DNA of 64,000 bases from Chthonomonas sp. UBA2017 (GTDB lineage Bacteria > Armatimonadota > Fimbriimonadia > Fimbriimonadales > Fimbriimonadaceae), in NCBI GenBank assembly GCA_002335425.1, contig DDCB01000025.1, positions 85,072-149,071 on the forward strand, in the 5' to 3' direction. Shown piece after piece: positions 25,094 to 33,488 of this stretch. Below the pieces are notes generated by a model. The model saw nothing but the letters and a program-made list of their open reading frames with translations. It was not told the origin of the DNA and searched no databases. Made by a program: the position numbers and the translations under genes. Numbering within the stretch: the stretch's first letter is position 1; each line of letters opens with the position of its first letter.

Positions 25094-26386
25094 TTACCGA
25101 ACCGAACCCGTGAAAAGTTTCAGAGCTTCGGCAACGCCCGGGTCGTTCTCTTGGTTGAACCGAGTCGGGGCCGGAGCCGTGAAGTCGGGCTTGACGCCAT
25201 TGCCTTCTAGTCGGACTCCCTTAATCGTGATGTAGTCCGTAAAAGGATACTGAAGTTGGAATCCATTGCTGACCGGCACGACGGTCGAAGCCAGCACCGC
25301 GCCCGCCGATCGCGAACCGATGACTTTCGAGCCTCGCAGCTCCTGAAGGCCTGCCGCCATCATCTCGCCGGCGCTGCCGGTGCCGCCGTTGATGAGCACC
25401 ACGACTTGGCCCGAGTAGGGATCGCTGCTCAGGCGCATCCCGCGCACTTTTTGGGTGCCCCAAGCGGCCACGTCCACGAGGTTGGCCGACTCGACGTTCT
25501 TCTCTTTTTTGTAAGATTCGAGCATGCTGCGGGTGATAAAGGTGCCGAGGGCTTCGTCGGGCTTGAAGAAGTGGCCCGAAAGGTGAAGCAGGTTCAAAAC
25601 CGCGCCGCCGCCATTGCTGCGAAGGTCCAAAACGATCATCTTGGCTTTCGCTTTGGCTTCTTCCATGATCGTGTTGATTCGGTCTCGATTGTAGGACATA
25701 AAGGAGGGGATGCGAACGACCGCCACTTGGTCGTTTTGCACCCATCGAATCGTCTCCGGTTCGGCCATCGAGAAGCTGCGTCGGGTGATTTCGAGCGGCT
25801 TGACGGTGCCGTCAGCTTTCTTGATTTCGATCTTCACCGAAGTGCCTTCGGCCCCTGACAGGGCAGCCGAGCTTTCGGCCTTCTTGCCCTCAATGGTGAT
25901 GATCATGTCGCCGACTTCGACTCCAGCCTTCTGCGCGGGCGCATCGGCGATCACGTCCACGACGCGCAGACCTTCGGGGGTCGGCTCCAGCCGAACTCCG
26001 AGCCCGACCATCCGTTGGGTGGTGAAGGCTTGGGCCGCACGGGGGGAGAAGAGGACGATGTGGCTATAGCCAAACTGTTGGAGGGATCGGTTGACTGCGG
26101 CGGCAAAGGCTTCGGGAGTCTTCGCATTGTCCATGGCCTCTTTGTTCTTGGCCAGCAGCTCCGCGAGCTTGCTAAAGTCAGCGCCCCCGGCAAAGGCCGA
26201 GGTCGTGAGAACGCGGGACATCCGCTCGATGATCTGACTTTTCTGTTCGCTGGTCAGCTCTGAGGTCGCGGCGGTTTGACCCGTCTGCTGGGATCCCGCC
26301 GGAGCTGAGCCTCCTTGGGCCCAAGCCAAGCTCATGCCGATCGTCGCCATCAGGCCGAGGGCAAAAATTCTTCGTATGACATTCAT
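25094..26386 (-). CDS. Secreted S41-family peptidase with PDZ domain
   Basis: 430 residues. Order: signal peptide (1-23, cut after AWA), helical region, PDZ domain (about 125-200, GLGVRLEPTPEGLRVVDV) and S41 core (215-400) with nucleophile S338 in GGTGSAGEMMAAG. In CtpA-type enzymes a lysine about 25 residues after the Ser acts as base. Here that TFGKG segment reads SAGAV, so a tricorn-type (Ser-His) mechanism, or loss of activity, is likelier than the Ser-Lys dyad. Acts in the periplasm. Monocistronic. Confidence 0.9.
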   Translation of the reverse strand: MNVIRRIFALGLMATIGMSLAWAQGGSAPAGSQQTGQTAATSELTSEQKSQIIERMSRVLTTSAFAGGADFSKLAELLAKNKEAMDNAKTPEAFAAAVNRSLQQFGYSHIVLFSPRAAQAFTTQRMVGLGVRLEPTPEGLRVVDVIADAPAQKAGVEVGDMIITIEGKKAESSAALSGAEGTSVKIEIKKADGTVKPLEITRRSFSMAEPETIRWVQNDQVAVVRIPSFMSYNRDRINTIMEEAKAKAKMIVLDLRSNGGGAVLNLLHLSGHFFKPDEALGTFITRSMLESYKKEKNVESANLVDVAAWGTQKVRGMRLSSDPYSGQVVVLINGGTGSAGEMMAAGLQELRGSKVIGSRSAGAVLASTVVPVSNGFQLQYPFTDYITIKGVRLEGNGVKPDFTAPAPTRFNQENDPGVAEALKLFTGSVR

Positions 26387-26509
26387 AAGCGCTTATCTTC
26401 TCGCAAAAGAGAGGTGGGCCGTCGCCGACCTTCTAGCGCTCACTACGCCATCGAAAGCCAGAAAGTGCCCCCGTTTTTATCGGCAGACGGAGGCAACTTC
26501 CTGAAGAGT

Positions 26510-27394
26510 TCAACTCTGAGATCGAGCTCGGCGGCGAAGGAGCCAAGCCGTGCCTCCGGCCAGAGCTAGCATCGTCGCCGGCTCTGGAACCGGGGCAGGC
26601 GGCGGAGGCGGGGGCGGGGTCGGCCGTCCCGGCGACTGGAATCCAAACGGGATCGCGAGGCCCGGCAGAGCCAAGAACGGAGCGAGGTCGTCGATAAAGC
26701 CGATCGGGCTGTTGCCGGGGGTCAGGAGGCTCTCCGGCGTCGAAGGAATTTCAGTGTTCGGCACGAGGTCGGTGGCCGGGAGCTCGGGGACCTGAAGCTC
26801 GCCCGCCAAAATCGGCATTCCCGGCTCCATCGCGTCCATCAAGCTGAAGACCTCTTCGCCCGTGAATCCCTCAGGCAAGATCGTCGAAATTTCCGGCAAG
26901 TCCTCGCCCACCGGGGGCTCGATGGCCCCGACCACGGGCGCGTTGGCGGTCGGCTTCTCCGGTCCGCGGGTAAGCGGGTTGCCACACGACTCCTTCAGAA
27001 TCGGAGTGTTCTTGGAATCCACCCAGACCAAAGTACCTTTGCGTAGCGTGTAGACCTTGGATCGCAGGGTGCCATTGTCGGGCACGTTGTACATCGGGGT
27101 GCGATACGGCTTGCTCAGCCGGGTCAAGCGCAAGCCAGAAAAGTAGTTGAGAACCTCTTGGCGCGTCATCGCGAAGTGCCGCATATACCGGTCCATCACG
27201 ACCTCATCGTTCCGAATCTGATTCATGAGGGCGGCATGGTTCGGAGCGGGGCGGTTAATGTAGGCGTTACGCTCCGGACGAGCTTCGGCCACGGTGCTGA
27301 ACGCCACCCCGGCGATCACCAGTGCCACTGCCCATTGCTTCCAAGTCCGTCGCATTTTCTGACCTCGATTGTGTTCGACCGGCATCTTCTTCAT
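26510..27394 (-). CDS. PEP-CTERM surface protein, proline-rich
   Basis: 294 residues. The N-terminal signal region has two possible starts: ATG at 27394 with AAGGA 8 nt upstream, or ATG at 27355 with GAGG 7 nt upstream; the second gives a more normal signal length. The C-terminus is a textbook PEP-CTERM tail: PVPEPATM, a hydrophobic helix, then LLRRRARSQS. An exosortase (not in this window) would cut and anchor it. Before the tail is a run of eight prolines. The central part holds one Cys and Pro/Glu-rich spacers. The role is unknown. Confidence 0.88.
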   Translation of the reverse strand: MKKMPVEHNRGQKMRRTWKQWAVALVIAGVAFSTVAEARPERNAYINRPAPNHAALMNQIRNDEVVMDRYMRHFAMTRQEVLNYFSGLRLTRLSKPYRTPMYNVPDNGTLRSKVYTLRKGTLVWVDSKNTPILKESCGNPLTRGPEKPTANAPVVGAIEPPVGEDLPEISTILPEGFTGEEVFSLMDAMEPGMPILAGELQVPELPATDLVPNTEIPSTPESLLTPGNSPIGFIDDLAPFLALPGLAIPFGFQSPGRPTPPPPPPPAPVPEPATMLALAGGTAWLLRRRARSQS

Positions 27395-27535
27395 TCAGTT
27401 CATCCTTGATGGGACCAAAGTCCCGGCGCGTCATGGACGAAGAGATTCAAGAACCGTGCCAATTTTTCATTGAGACGGGCAGAAAGCCCATAATGTTCGA
27501 ATCATGGACAAAATTTTTTTATGATGAGCCTCAAG

Positions 27536-28243
27536 CTACTCGGAATAGTGCTCTTCGGCGAGAGCGCGCGCGCGAATCGCTCGTTCGATGATCTCGATGG
27601 CGTCGGCTGCGGCCGCTTGTTCGGCCTCTTTCTTAGACCGGCCCATCCCTTCGCCCATCACTTCGCTGTCGAAAAGGACTTGAACTCGAAATCGGCGTTC
27701 GTGAGCGTGGCCCGACTCGCCGACGATGCGATAAACCGGAGTCTTGCGCCAGTTCGCTTGGGCGATCTCTTGGAGCTTGGACTTGTGGTCGTTGGGGCTG
27801 ACGTCGCCTCCACTGACCTGCATGAGGTAGTCGTTCAGCTGCTCAAGCACGAACCATCGAGCCTTTTCGAGCCCGGATTCCAGATAGATCGCCCCGATGA
27901 TCGCTTCGAAGACATCGGCCAGGATGGACGGCCGCGTCTTCCCGCCGACAGCCTCTTCGTTCGCACTGACCTCGATGAACTCATCCAGTCCCAGACTCAG
28001 AGCGACCTGAGCGAGCGGCGCTTCTTGAACAACGCTGGCTTTGGCCTTGCTCATCATCCCTTGGTCCCAGTCGGGATGATGCTCGTATAGATACTGAGCC
28101 ACGACCAGCCCCAAAACCGAATCGCCAAAAAACTCCAGACGTTCGTAGCTTTCCCGAACGGGGTCGACGGGGGCCGCTGACCGATGCCGCATCGCCAGGC
28201 GAAAGAGGCTTTCAGACTGCAGAGGGATGGAGGTCGGGATCAT
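27536..28243 (-). CDS. rnc: Ribonuclease III
   Basis: 235 residues. It cleaves double-stranded RNA in rRNA and mRNA processing. The signature ERLEFFGDSVLGLVVAQYL (about 34-52) contains the Mg2+ ligands, and DVFEAIIGAIYLE carries the second acidic pair. A dsRNA-binding domain occupies about 155-225 (DHKSKLQEIAQ...RSKKEAEQAAAADA). The start overlaps the stop of aspC (ATGA), an unusual operon partner. Confidence 0.96.
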   Translation of the reverse strand: MIPTSIPLQSESLFRLAMRHRSAAPVDPVRESYERLEFFGDSVLGLVVAQYLYEHHPDWDQGMMSKAKASVVQEAPLAQVALSLGLDEFIEVSANEEAVGGKTRPSILADVFEAIIGAIYLESGLEKARWFVLEQLNDYLMQVSGGDVSPNDHKSKLQEIAQANWRKTPVYRIVGESGHAHERRFRVQVLFDSEVMGEGMGRSKKEAEQAAAADAIEIIERAIRARALAEEHYSE

Positions 28244-29427
28244 TCAGAAAGACTCGTCAGGAATTGGTGAATGCGATCCAGGCCTCGCTCCAAATCGGCT
28301 TGGCTCGCGGTGTAGCTCAACCGCAAGTGCTCGGGGCCATCAAAAACCGAGCCCGGCATCGTGGCCACATGGGCCTCTTGCAAGAGGCGCTGGCTCAGTT
28401 CAAGATCGCTTTTCAGGGCCCCGCCCAGGTAGGACTTGACCTCGGCAAAGACGTAGAAGGCCCCCTCAGGCTCAGGGACCACGAGTCCGGGGATCGCCCG
28501 AAGCTTTCTGACCATGAGGTCGCGTCGCTGCTGAAACTCGTCGCGCATGGCTCGGACGGTGTCGAGCGGCAAACTCAAGGCGGTGATCGCACCCACCTGG
28601 GCAAAGCTCGTCGGATTGCTGGTGACTTGGTCCTGGATATCCGCCATCGCCCGAGCGACGGGAGCCGGCGCACAGGCAAACCCGATCCGCCACCCGGTCA
28701 TGGCGTAGCTCTTGCTGCAACCGGTGATTGTGACAGTTTGGGCGGCGATCTCTTGCCCCAGTGCGGCGATGCTTTCATGCGCCGGGCCGTAGGTCAGGTG
28801 TTCGTAAATCTCGTCGCTGATGATCCAAAGCCCATGTCGCAACGTCAAGGCTGCGATTCCCTTGAGCATGGCGCGATCGAGCATCGCCCCGGTCGGATTG
28901 CTCGGACTGTTGATGAGGATCGCCCGGGTTCGGGCGGAGATCGCAGCCCGGATCGCATCGAGGTCGGGCTTAAATCCGGACGAAGCATCCGTCGAAACGA
29001 CGACCGGCACCCCGCCCGCCAGCTTGATCTGCTCGCGATAGGTCATCCAATACGGCGCAATCAGAATGACCTCGTCCCCCGGACTGATTAGGCTCATCAG
29101 GGCGTTGTACATACTGTGTTTCGCCCCACAGCTCACCACGATCTGGTTCGTTTCGGCCTGGATGCGGTTTTCTCGCCGGAGCTTTTCGACGATGGCCTCT
29201 TTGAGCTGAGGGAGCCCGCTGCTGGCGGTGTACTTGGTGACGCCTCGGTCTAAGGCGTCTTTGGCGGCTTCGCAGATCGGCTGAGGGGTATTAAAGTCCG
29301 GCTCACCTTGGGCCATGCTGATGACGTCGATGCCCTCAGCCCGCATCGCAGCGGCTCGGGCCCCCATCGCCAAGGTCGGCGAGGGTTCGATCAGTTCAGT
29401 TCGAGTGGCGAGCGGCAGGCTTTTCAC
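28240..29427 (-). CDS. aspC: Aspartate aminotransferase (class I PLP)
   Basis: 395 residues from a GTG. Class I fold: GEPDFNTP near the N-terminus, NSPSNPTG for PLP and dicarboxylate contact, SDEIYEHLTYG, and the Schiff-base lysine in SKSYAMTGWRIG. It matches the type Ib aspartate/prephenate aminotransferases of bacteria, so aspartate or prephenate amination is the likely role. Coupled to rnc by ATGA. TATTCT lies 8 nt before the GTG. Confidence 0.92.
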   Translation of the reverse strand: MKSLPLATRTELIEPSPTLAMGARAAAMRAEGIDVISMAQGEPDFNTPQPICEAAKDALDRGVTKYTASSGLPQLKEAIVEKLRRENRIQAETNQIVVSCGAKHSMYNALMSLISPGDEVILIAPYWMTYREQIKLAGGVPVVVSTDASSGFKPDLDAIRAAISARTRAILINSPSNPTGAMLDRAMLKGIAALTLRHGLWIISDEIYEHLTYGPAHESIAALGQEIAAQTVTITGCSKSYAMTGWRIGFACAPAPVARAMADIQDQVTSNPTSFAQVGAITALSLPLDTVRAMRDEFQQRRDLMVRKLRAIPGLVVPEPEGAFYVFAEVKSYLGGALKSDLELSQRLLQEAHVATMPGSVFDGPEHLRLSYTASQADLERGLDRIHQFLTSLSE

Positions 29428-29435
29428 GGATTTCG

Positions 29436-29455
29436 AGAATACCCGTGGCTATAAT
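29436..29455. promoter_or_regulatory. Two divergent -10 elements in a 35-bp spacer
   Basis: On the minus strand TATTCT (29441-29436) lies 8 nt before the aspC GTG. On the plus strand TATAAT (29450-29455) lies 7 nt before the GTG at 29463. The two core promoters are almost back to back and leave no room for 5' leaders. Confidence 0.5.
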
Positions 29456-29462
29456 GCGAGTC

Positions 29463-30533
29463 GTGAGTTCCCCAGCACCAATTTCAAAGCGGGTCCGAAA
29501 CCAGCGGTCTTGGTGGGGCCTGGGGCTCGGGGTTCTCTTCCTGATGCTGGTGCACTTGGGAGTGGGGAGCTCGATGTGGATCCCCCCGCTCGATGTGTTG
29601 CGGGAACTGATCTCCGGGCAGTCCCTTGAGCCGAGTGTGTCGAACGTGATCGTTTGGGAGCTTCGGCTTCCTCGGGCGTTGGCGTGCGTTCTAGTCGGGG
29701 CCATTTTGGGGATGACCGGAGCCGCCTTTCAGGCGGTCTTTCGCAATCCTTTGGCCGAGCCGTATGTGATCGGAGTCTCGAGCGGGGCCGCCGTCGGAGG
29801 GGTTCTGGCCATCGTCGCCGGGCTGTCTGGGCTGATGGCCGGGCTCGGCGGCATGCTCCTTTCGATGGCGGGTGGCTTGGTTAGCTTGTTCTTAGTGTTG
29901 GCTTGGGGGCGGGTTCGAGGCGTTCTGGTCGCCTCACGTCTTTTGTTGGCAGGAGTGATGCTTGGGTTACTCCTCTCCTCGGTCATGACGGTCCTCCTCT
30001 TGGCGAGCGGCGCCGACTCCAACCGCGTTCTGCGCTGGCTGCTCGGGGCGATGACGCCGATTTTTTGGGAGCGAATCGCGATCTTGTCGATCGTCGGCTT
30101 CGGAGGGGCGATCTTGCTCGTGCGCGAAAGTCGTCGCTTGAACGCCCTTGCCATGAGCGAGGATGCGGCGACGTCGCTCGGCTTGGAGCCGCCTCAGGTC
30201 ATGCGCCGAGTGCTGATCATCGGGACTCTTCTGACTGCCACCGCCGTCGGAGCTGTTGGCATCATCGGGTTTTTGGGCCTTGTCGCTCCCCATGCGGCGC
30301 GCCTTGTGGTGGGGCCTGATCTTCGCCGGGCGATGCCTCTTTCAGGAATTCTGGGGGCGGGGCTCCTCCTGATCGCAGACCTTTTGGCCCAGCGGGCGCT
30401 GCCCGGCACCGAGCTCCCGGTCGGGGCCGTCACCGCCTTGCTCGGGGCGCCGATATTGCTCGGTCTGCTCCGTAAATCGGGCACCGGATCATCTACTTCT
30501 TTCGATAAGGTCGACAGAGCGGATCGCCGATGA
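29463..30533 (+). CDS. FecCD/BtuC-type ABC permease (orphan)
   Basis: 356 residues from the GTG at 29463, chosen because TATAAT sits 7 nt upstream; in-frame ATG 29454 and GTG 29445 overlap that element. Ten-helix permease of the iron-siderophore/cobalamin family: RLPRALACVLVGAILGMTGAAFQAVFRNPLAEP (about residues 68-100) and the ATPase-contacting GLVAPHAARLVVGPDLR loop are clear. It would import siderophore, heme or B12 with an ATPase and binding protein, neither of which is in the window. The 3' end overlaps the convergent TIGR03790 gene by 41 bp. Confidence 0.9.
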   Translation: MSSPAPISKRVRNQRSWWGLGLGVLFLMLVHLGVGSSMWIPPLDVLRELISGQSLEPSVSNVIVWELRLPRALACVLVGAILGMTGAAFQAVFRNPLAEPYVIGVSSGAAVGGVLAIVAGLSGLMAGLGGMLLSMAGGLVSLFLVLAWGRVRGVLVASRLLLAGVMLGLLLSSVMTVLLLASGADSNRVLRWLLGAMTPIFWERIAILSIVGFGGAILLVRESRRLNALAMSEDAATSLGLEPPQVMRRVLIIGTLLTATAVGAVGIIGFLGLVAPHAARLVVGPDLRRAMPLSGILGAGLLLIADLLAQRALPGTELPVGAVTALLGAPILLGLLRKSGTGSSTSFDKVDRADRR

Positions 30534-31641
30534 CGATGTCTTTCCACTTCACCACGAGTGAAGCCATGTAAAAGCTCTCGGCCAGGTTAAATCCTTCGGT
30601 ATAGCGATCAAAAAGGATGTCCGGTTTGGCAAGAGCAAAAGTGTAAGGCTCGCTCACGTAACCTTTCACTCCGGTCACTCCTTGGCGAATCAGATCACCA
30701 ATGAGGCTTTGACCTTCATCCGTGGGGGTAAATGTTCGGGCGCTAGTGCTGACGAAAGTCTCGGCAAGGGCACCGGGTTTGAACTGGAGTTTGCGATAAG
30801 CAACCGATGTAAAGCCTCCATCATTCGAGCCCCAGCTGGCGTATCCCGCCAGAGGAGTCGAAGGAGCGACAAACTCCTTCGTCTCATCAATCGTCGACTG
30901 AAAACCTTTGGACTGAAGGAGCGCGTTGGCGCGATACAGAGTCTGCTGCATTTCGATGTATCCTTCGCTCTTTCGATTTTCGGCTGCATCAAAAAAGAAC
31001 GGGCCTTCTTCTCGCTGAGCGGACAAGGAAAGATCGACCAACCTTTTGGAGTGTTCGACGCTGTAACCCTCCAGTCGCGTCACCAAATAGATCCCAAATT
31101 TCGAGCTATTAAACTGTTCGTTTCGATTGAAGTACGGATTCATGCTCTGCCGCACTTGCTCATCTTTAAGTTCGGTAATTGGCGAGATATTGAGGTTCAT
31201 TGCGACGAGAAAAGCGTCGACCGAATAGCCATTGTTGTCGCGTAATCGAATCGGAATCCCTTTCGTCAGAACGATAAAGTCGATGCGGTCGGGAATTCGG
31301 CTGATCGCCGTTCGGATCGGTTGCTCAATCCCATGTCGGTATTCGCTCTCTGAGATGTTCTCACTGGTGCTCACATCAATTCGCAAAATGTTCGAGCGAG
31401 GAATCTGTCGCTTCAGAGCATAGTATTCGCCAATTTCTCGACTCGCCGCGCTGGCACTGTTGATGACGAGCAGCACGCGCTTACTCTCTTCGGGATATTG
31501 CGCCCTTTGCTCGGCGGTTTCCGATTCGATCCGAACGGGGTGGATGCTCACTTCTTTGGTCGGAGCTCGCTGGCAACCCAGCACTAGAGCGACCCAAAAG
31601 ACGATGACACGTGCGGGAAACGATTTAGCGATACCAACCAC
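30493..31641 (-). CDS. TIGR03790-like lipoprotein
   Basis: 382 residues. The N-terminus has a lipobox (ALVLGC), so it is probably a lipid-anchored envelope protein. The pattern RVLLVINSASAASREIGEYYALKRQIPRSNIL followed by IDFIVLTKGIPIRL matches the uncharacterised TIGR03790 family (Planctomycetes, Acidobacteria and similar). The C-terminus VKWKDIVIGDPLCRPY is also family-typical and recalls the GDP ending of caspase-fold proteins. It overlaps the end of the glycosyltransferase gene by 17 nt and so is the last gene of a three-gene operon. Confidence 0.8.
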   Translation of the reverse strand: MVGIAKSFPARVIVFWVALVLGCQRAPTKEVSIHPVRIESETAEQRAQYPEESKRVLLVINSASAASREIGEYYALKRQIPRSNILRIDVSTSENISESEYRHGIEQPIRTAISRIPDRIDFIVLTKGIPIRLRDNNGYSVDAFLVAMNLNISPITELKDEQVRQSMNPYFNRNEQFNSSKFGIYLVTRLEGYSVEHSKRLVDLSLSAQREEGPFFFDAAENRKSEGYIEMQQTLYRANALLQSKGFQSTIDETKEFVAPSTPLAGYASWGSNDGGFTSVAYRKLQFKPGALAETFVSTSARTFTPTDEGQSLIGDLIRQGVTGVKGYVSEPYTFALAKPDILFDRYTEGFNLAESFYMASLVVKWKDIVIGDPLCRPYRKK

Positions 31642-32302
31642 TTCGGCGTGCTCTCCTGCGTCGAGTTTTCACCACTGCCCGACCAATTTCGGCATACATT
31701 TGGGCTCGGGCTTTGGCCCCTCGAACGAAACCTAATTTTTGCTCTTTGTGCGTATTGCTGACGCCATGAAGGACGACTCGTAAAATGCGAGCTTTCTGAC
31801 GCCGAGCATGGTAATTGATCGTGACTTCGACGCCCATGCGGACCTCGGTCAAAAAAGGAATACTTTCGAAAAGTTTTCGCTTCATGGCTCGCTGGCCACT
31901 GATATACGGCGAAATGCGCTGGGCCGTGTCGGACCAAAACTCGCCGCCCCGAAAGATGCCGATGCACATGTCGCATCGGTGGTCGAGCAAGGGCTGGATG
32001 ATCTGGTCGACGTGGTCGCCTCGAAGCCCGCGCAGGTCGGCATCCACGAATGCAATGATGTCAGCCTGGGTCCCTGCGACTCCGGCGGCCATGGCTCCGC
32101 CCTTGCCCATATTGAAAGGCAGATCGAGCACTCGGACCCCCGGGATTGCGCGGGCAATCGGGACGGTGTTGTCGATGCTGCCGTCACTCACGACGATCAC
32201 CTCCGAGGCGAGCTGGGAGCCTTTCACGGCCTCCAGGACCTCCGCAATCCGGCTTTCCTCGTTATAGGCCGGAACAATCACGGCAACTTTCAGGCGTGAC
32301 AT
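31625..32302 (-). CDS. Family 2 glycosyltransferase
   Basis: 225 residues. GT-A fold: VAVIVPAYNEESRI (6-19), VIVVSDGSIDNT (about 35-46) and the metal-binding FVDADLRGL (DxD-like). There is no transmembrane helix after the catalytic part, so it resembles cytosolic dolichyl/undecaprenyl-phosphate sugar transferases truncated before the membrane domain. The C-terminus is extremely basic (TRRRRARRSGWYR). The upstream FemAB-like gene ends 3 nt before, which suggests joint work in glycan or cell-envelope assembly. Confidence 0.88.
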   Translation of the reverse strand: MSRLKVAVIVPAYNEESRIAEVLEAVKGSQLASEVIVVSDGSIDNTVPIARAIPGVRVLDLPFNMGKGGAMAAGVAGTQADIIAFVDADLRGLRGDHVDQIIQPLLDHRCDMCIGIFRGGEFWSDTAQRISPYISGQRAMKRKLFESIPFLTEVRMGVEVTINYHARRQKARILRVVLHGVSNTHKEQKLGFVRGAKARAQMYAEIGRAVVKTRRRRARRSGWYR

Positions 32303-32305
32303 AAG

Positions 32306-33379
32306 TTAGGAGAGCAGGCCGCGTCCCTCCAAACGCCGGCGGACTCGGGTTTCGACTCCAAATCCGAGTCGATTCAGGTGCTCTCCGGCCTGGCCGCGCC
32401 ATCCGGCTCTGCGATGCATGATCCGATAGTTCGCCAATGAAAGCTGAGGCTTCCATCGCTGCTTGTAAGGCTCATCCCCCCGGAGAAAGTCAAAATCTGC
32501 GCATCCATCTTCAAAGGCTCGTCGGATCGCCGCCGCCACCAGCACGGTTCCAGGAGAAAGCGCCTTGGCCGCGGGGTCGAATCCGCTTTGGTAAAAGAAC
32601 GTCCCGGAGCCAGCACGCATCGCGTAAAGAGCCCCCCCTTGCGTCCCGTCTTTTTCCAGAACCGAAAGCCGCAAGAGGTCTCGGGTGACGGCCTCCGAAA
32701 CGAACTCCTCGTGGAATCGTCGAACCCGGGCGCTCGCAAACGCTCCAGGTAAGCCGCGTTTGCGCCATCGCTGTTGGTGCAATCGGAAAAAGACGCTTAG
32801 AAATTCGCAGGCTTCGTCGGGCGTGGCCGCGGTCCGAATCTGAGCTTCTTGGGTGGTGTAGGGTGGCTTTTTGAGCCGCTGGACCTCGTATCGAAGGCTC
32901 TTCGATAAGCCCTTGCAGTACGACTCGAACGTCCCTTCGAGCTTTAGAACCAGACAGGTTGCCTGTCGCATCGGGACTCCGCCCGACTCCACCCACGGGT
33001 GGCCCTCTCGAATCTGATGCAAGTCCACCAGATCGACGTTTTCCAGTTGGTCCAAGTGCTCTTGCCAGGCTTGGGCGACGACCGACTCGTAGCCCGGGCG
33101 AACCAGCGGCATGAGGTAGTCGGACGGGCCGGTCCCCATCGTCCGAAGAGATCGCCAGGGTATGGAAGACGAGTAACCAGGCCACGCTCCCACCCAATCG
33201 TCGCCCTCGGAAACGATCCACAAATGGGGCCGACGTCCTCGGCCAAAGTGTTTCCACCACAATCGGAGCCAGGTACTGGACTGAAACGGCGTGGCTTGCG
33301 GGCAGTCTCGGGCTAGCTCATCCCACCGATCGCAACTCGGCGAAGTCCAATCTTCCTCCAAAAGTCGGTGGGTGACCAC
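32306..33379 (-). CDS. FemAB/CelD-like GNAT acyltransferase
   Basis: 357 residues from the GTG at 33379. The frame is open to 33481, but that stretch is the terminator of the upstream subtilase gene, and TATACT lies 6 nt before the GTG. It contains WDELARDCPQATPFQSSTWLRLWWKHFG and the later RFHEEFVSEAVTRDLLRLSVLEKDG and FDFLRGDEPYKQRW, typical of the Acetyltransf_6 (BioF2/CelD) family. These enzymes transfer acyl or aminoacyl groups to polysaccharide or peptidoglycan precursors. First gene of the cluster with the glycosyltransferase and TIGR03790 lipoprotein. Confidence 0.85.
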   Translation of the reverse strand: MVTHRLLEEDWTSPSCDRWDELARDCPQATPFQSSTWLRLWWKHFGRGRRPHLWIVSEGDDWVGAWPGYSSSIPWRSLRTMGTGPSDYLMPLVRPGYESVVAQAWQEHLDQLENVDLVDLHQIREGHPWVESGGVPMRQATCLVLKLEGTFESYCKGLSKSLRYEVQRLKKPPYTTQEAQIRTAATPDEACEFLSVFFRLHQQRWRKRGLPGAFASARVRRFHEEFVSEAVTRDLLRLSVLEKDGTQGGALYAMRAGSGTFFYQSGFDPAAKALSPGTVLVAAAIRRAFEDGCADFDFLRGDEPYKQRWKPQLSLANYRIMHRRAGWRGQAGEHLNRLGFGVETRVRRRLEGRGLLS

Positions 33380-33385
33380 GGTCCC

Positions 33386-33391
33386 AGTATA
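33386..33391 (-). promoter_or_regulatory. -10 hexamer of a probable leaderless transcript
   Basis: TATACT, then GGGACC (6 nt), then GTG at 33379. It sits just downstream of the terminator of the preceding gene, as expected for a new transcription unit. Confidence 0.5.
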
Positions 33392-33427
33392 GCCAAGTTT
33401 GCCCCCCAGAAGTCGCCTGAAATCGGC

Positions 33428-33465
33428 AAAAAATCGGCCGCCGAGCGGGTTGCGCTCAGCGGCCG
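33428..33465 (-). terminator. Rho-independent terminator of the subtilase gene
   Basis: A 13-bp stem on the minus strand (33465-33453 with 33447-33435, one T-G pair) and a 5-nt loop are followed by ATTTTTTG. It lies 23 nt after the subtilase stop. Confidence 0.9.
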
Positions 33466-33488
33466 TGGGGGCTGTTTTCAAGCCGGGA

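Noticed and set aside
33380..33481. Longer start of the FemAB-like gene at 33481
   Set aside because: These codons coincide with the 13-bp terminator stem of the subtilase gene and lie upstream of the TATACT element.
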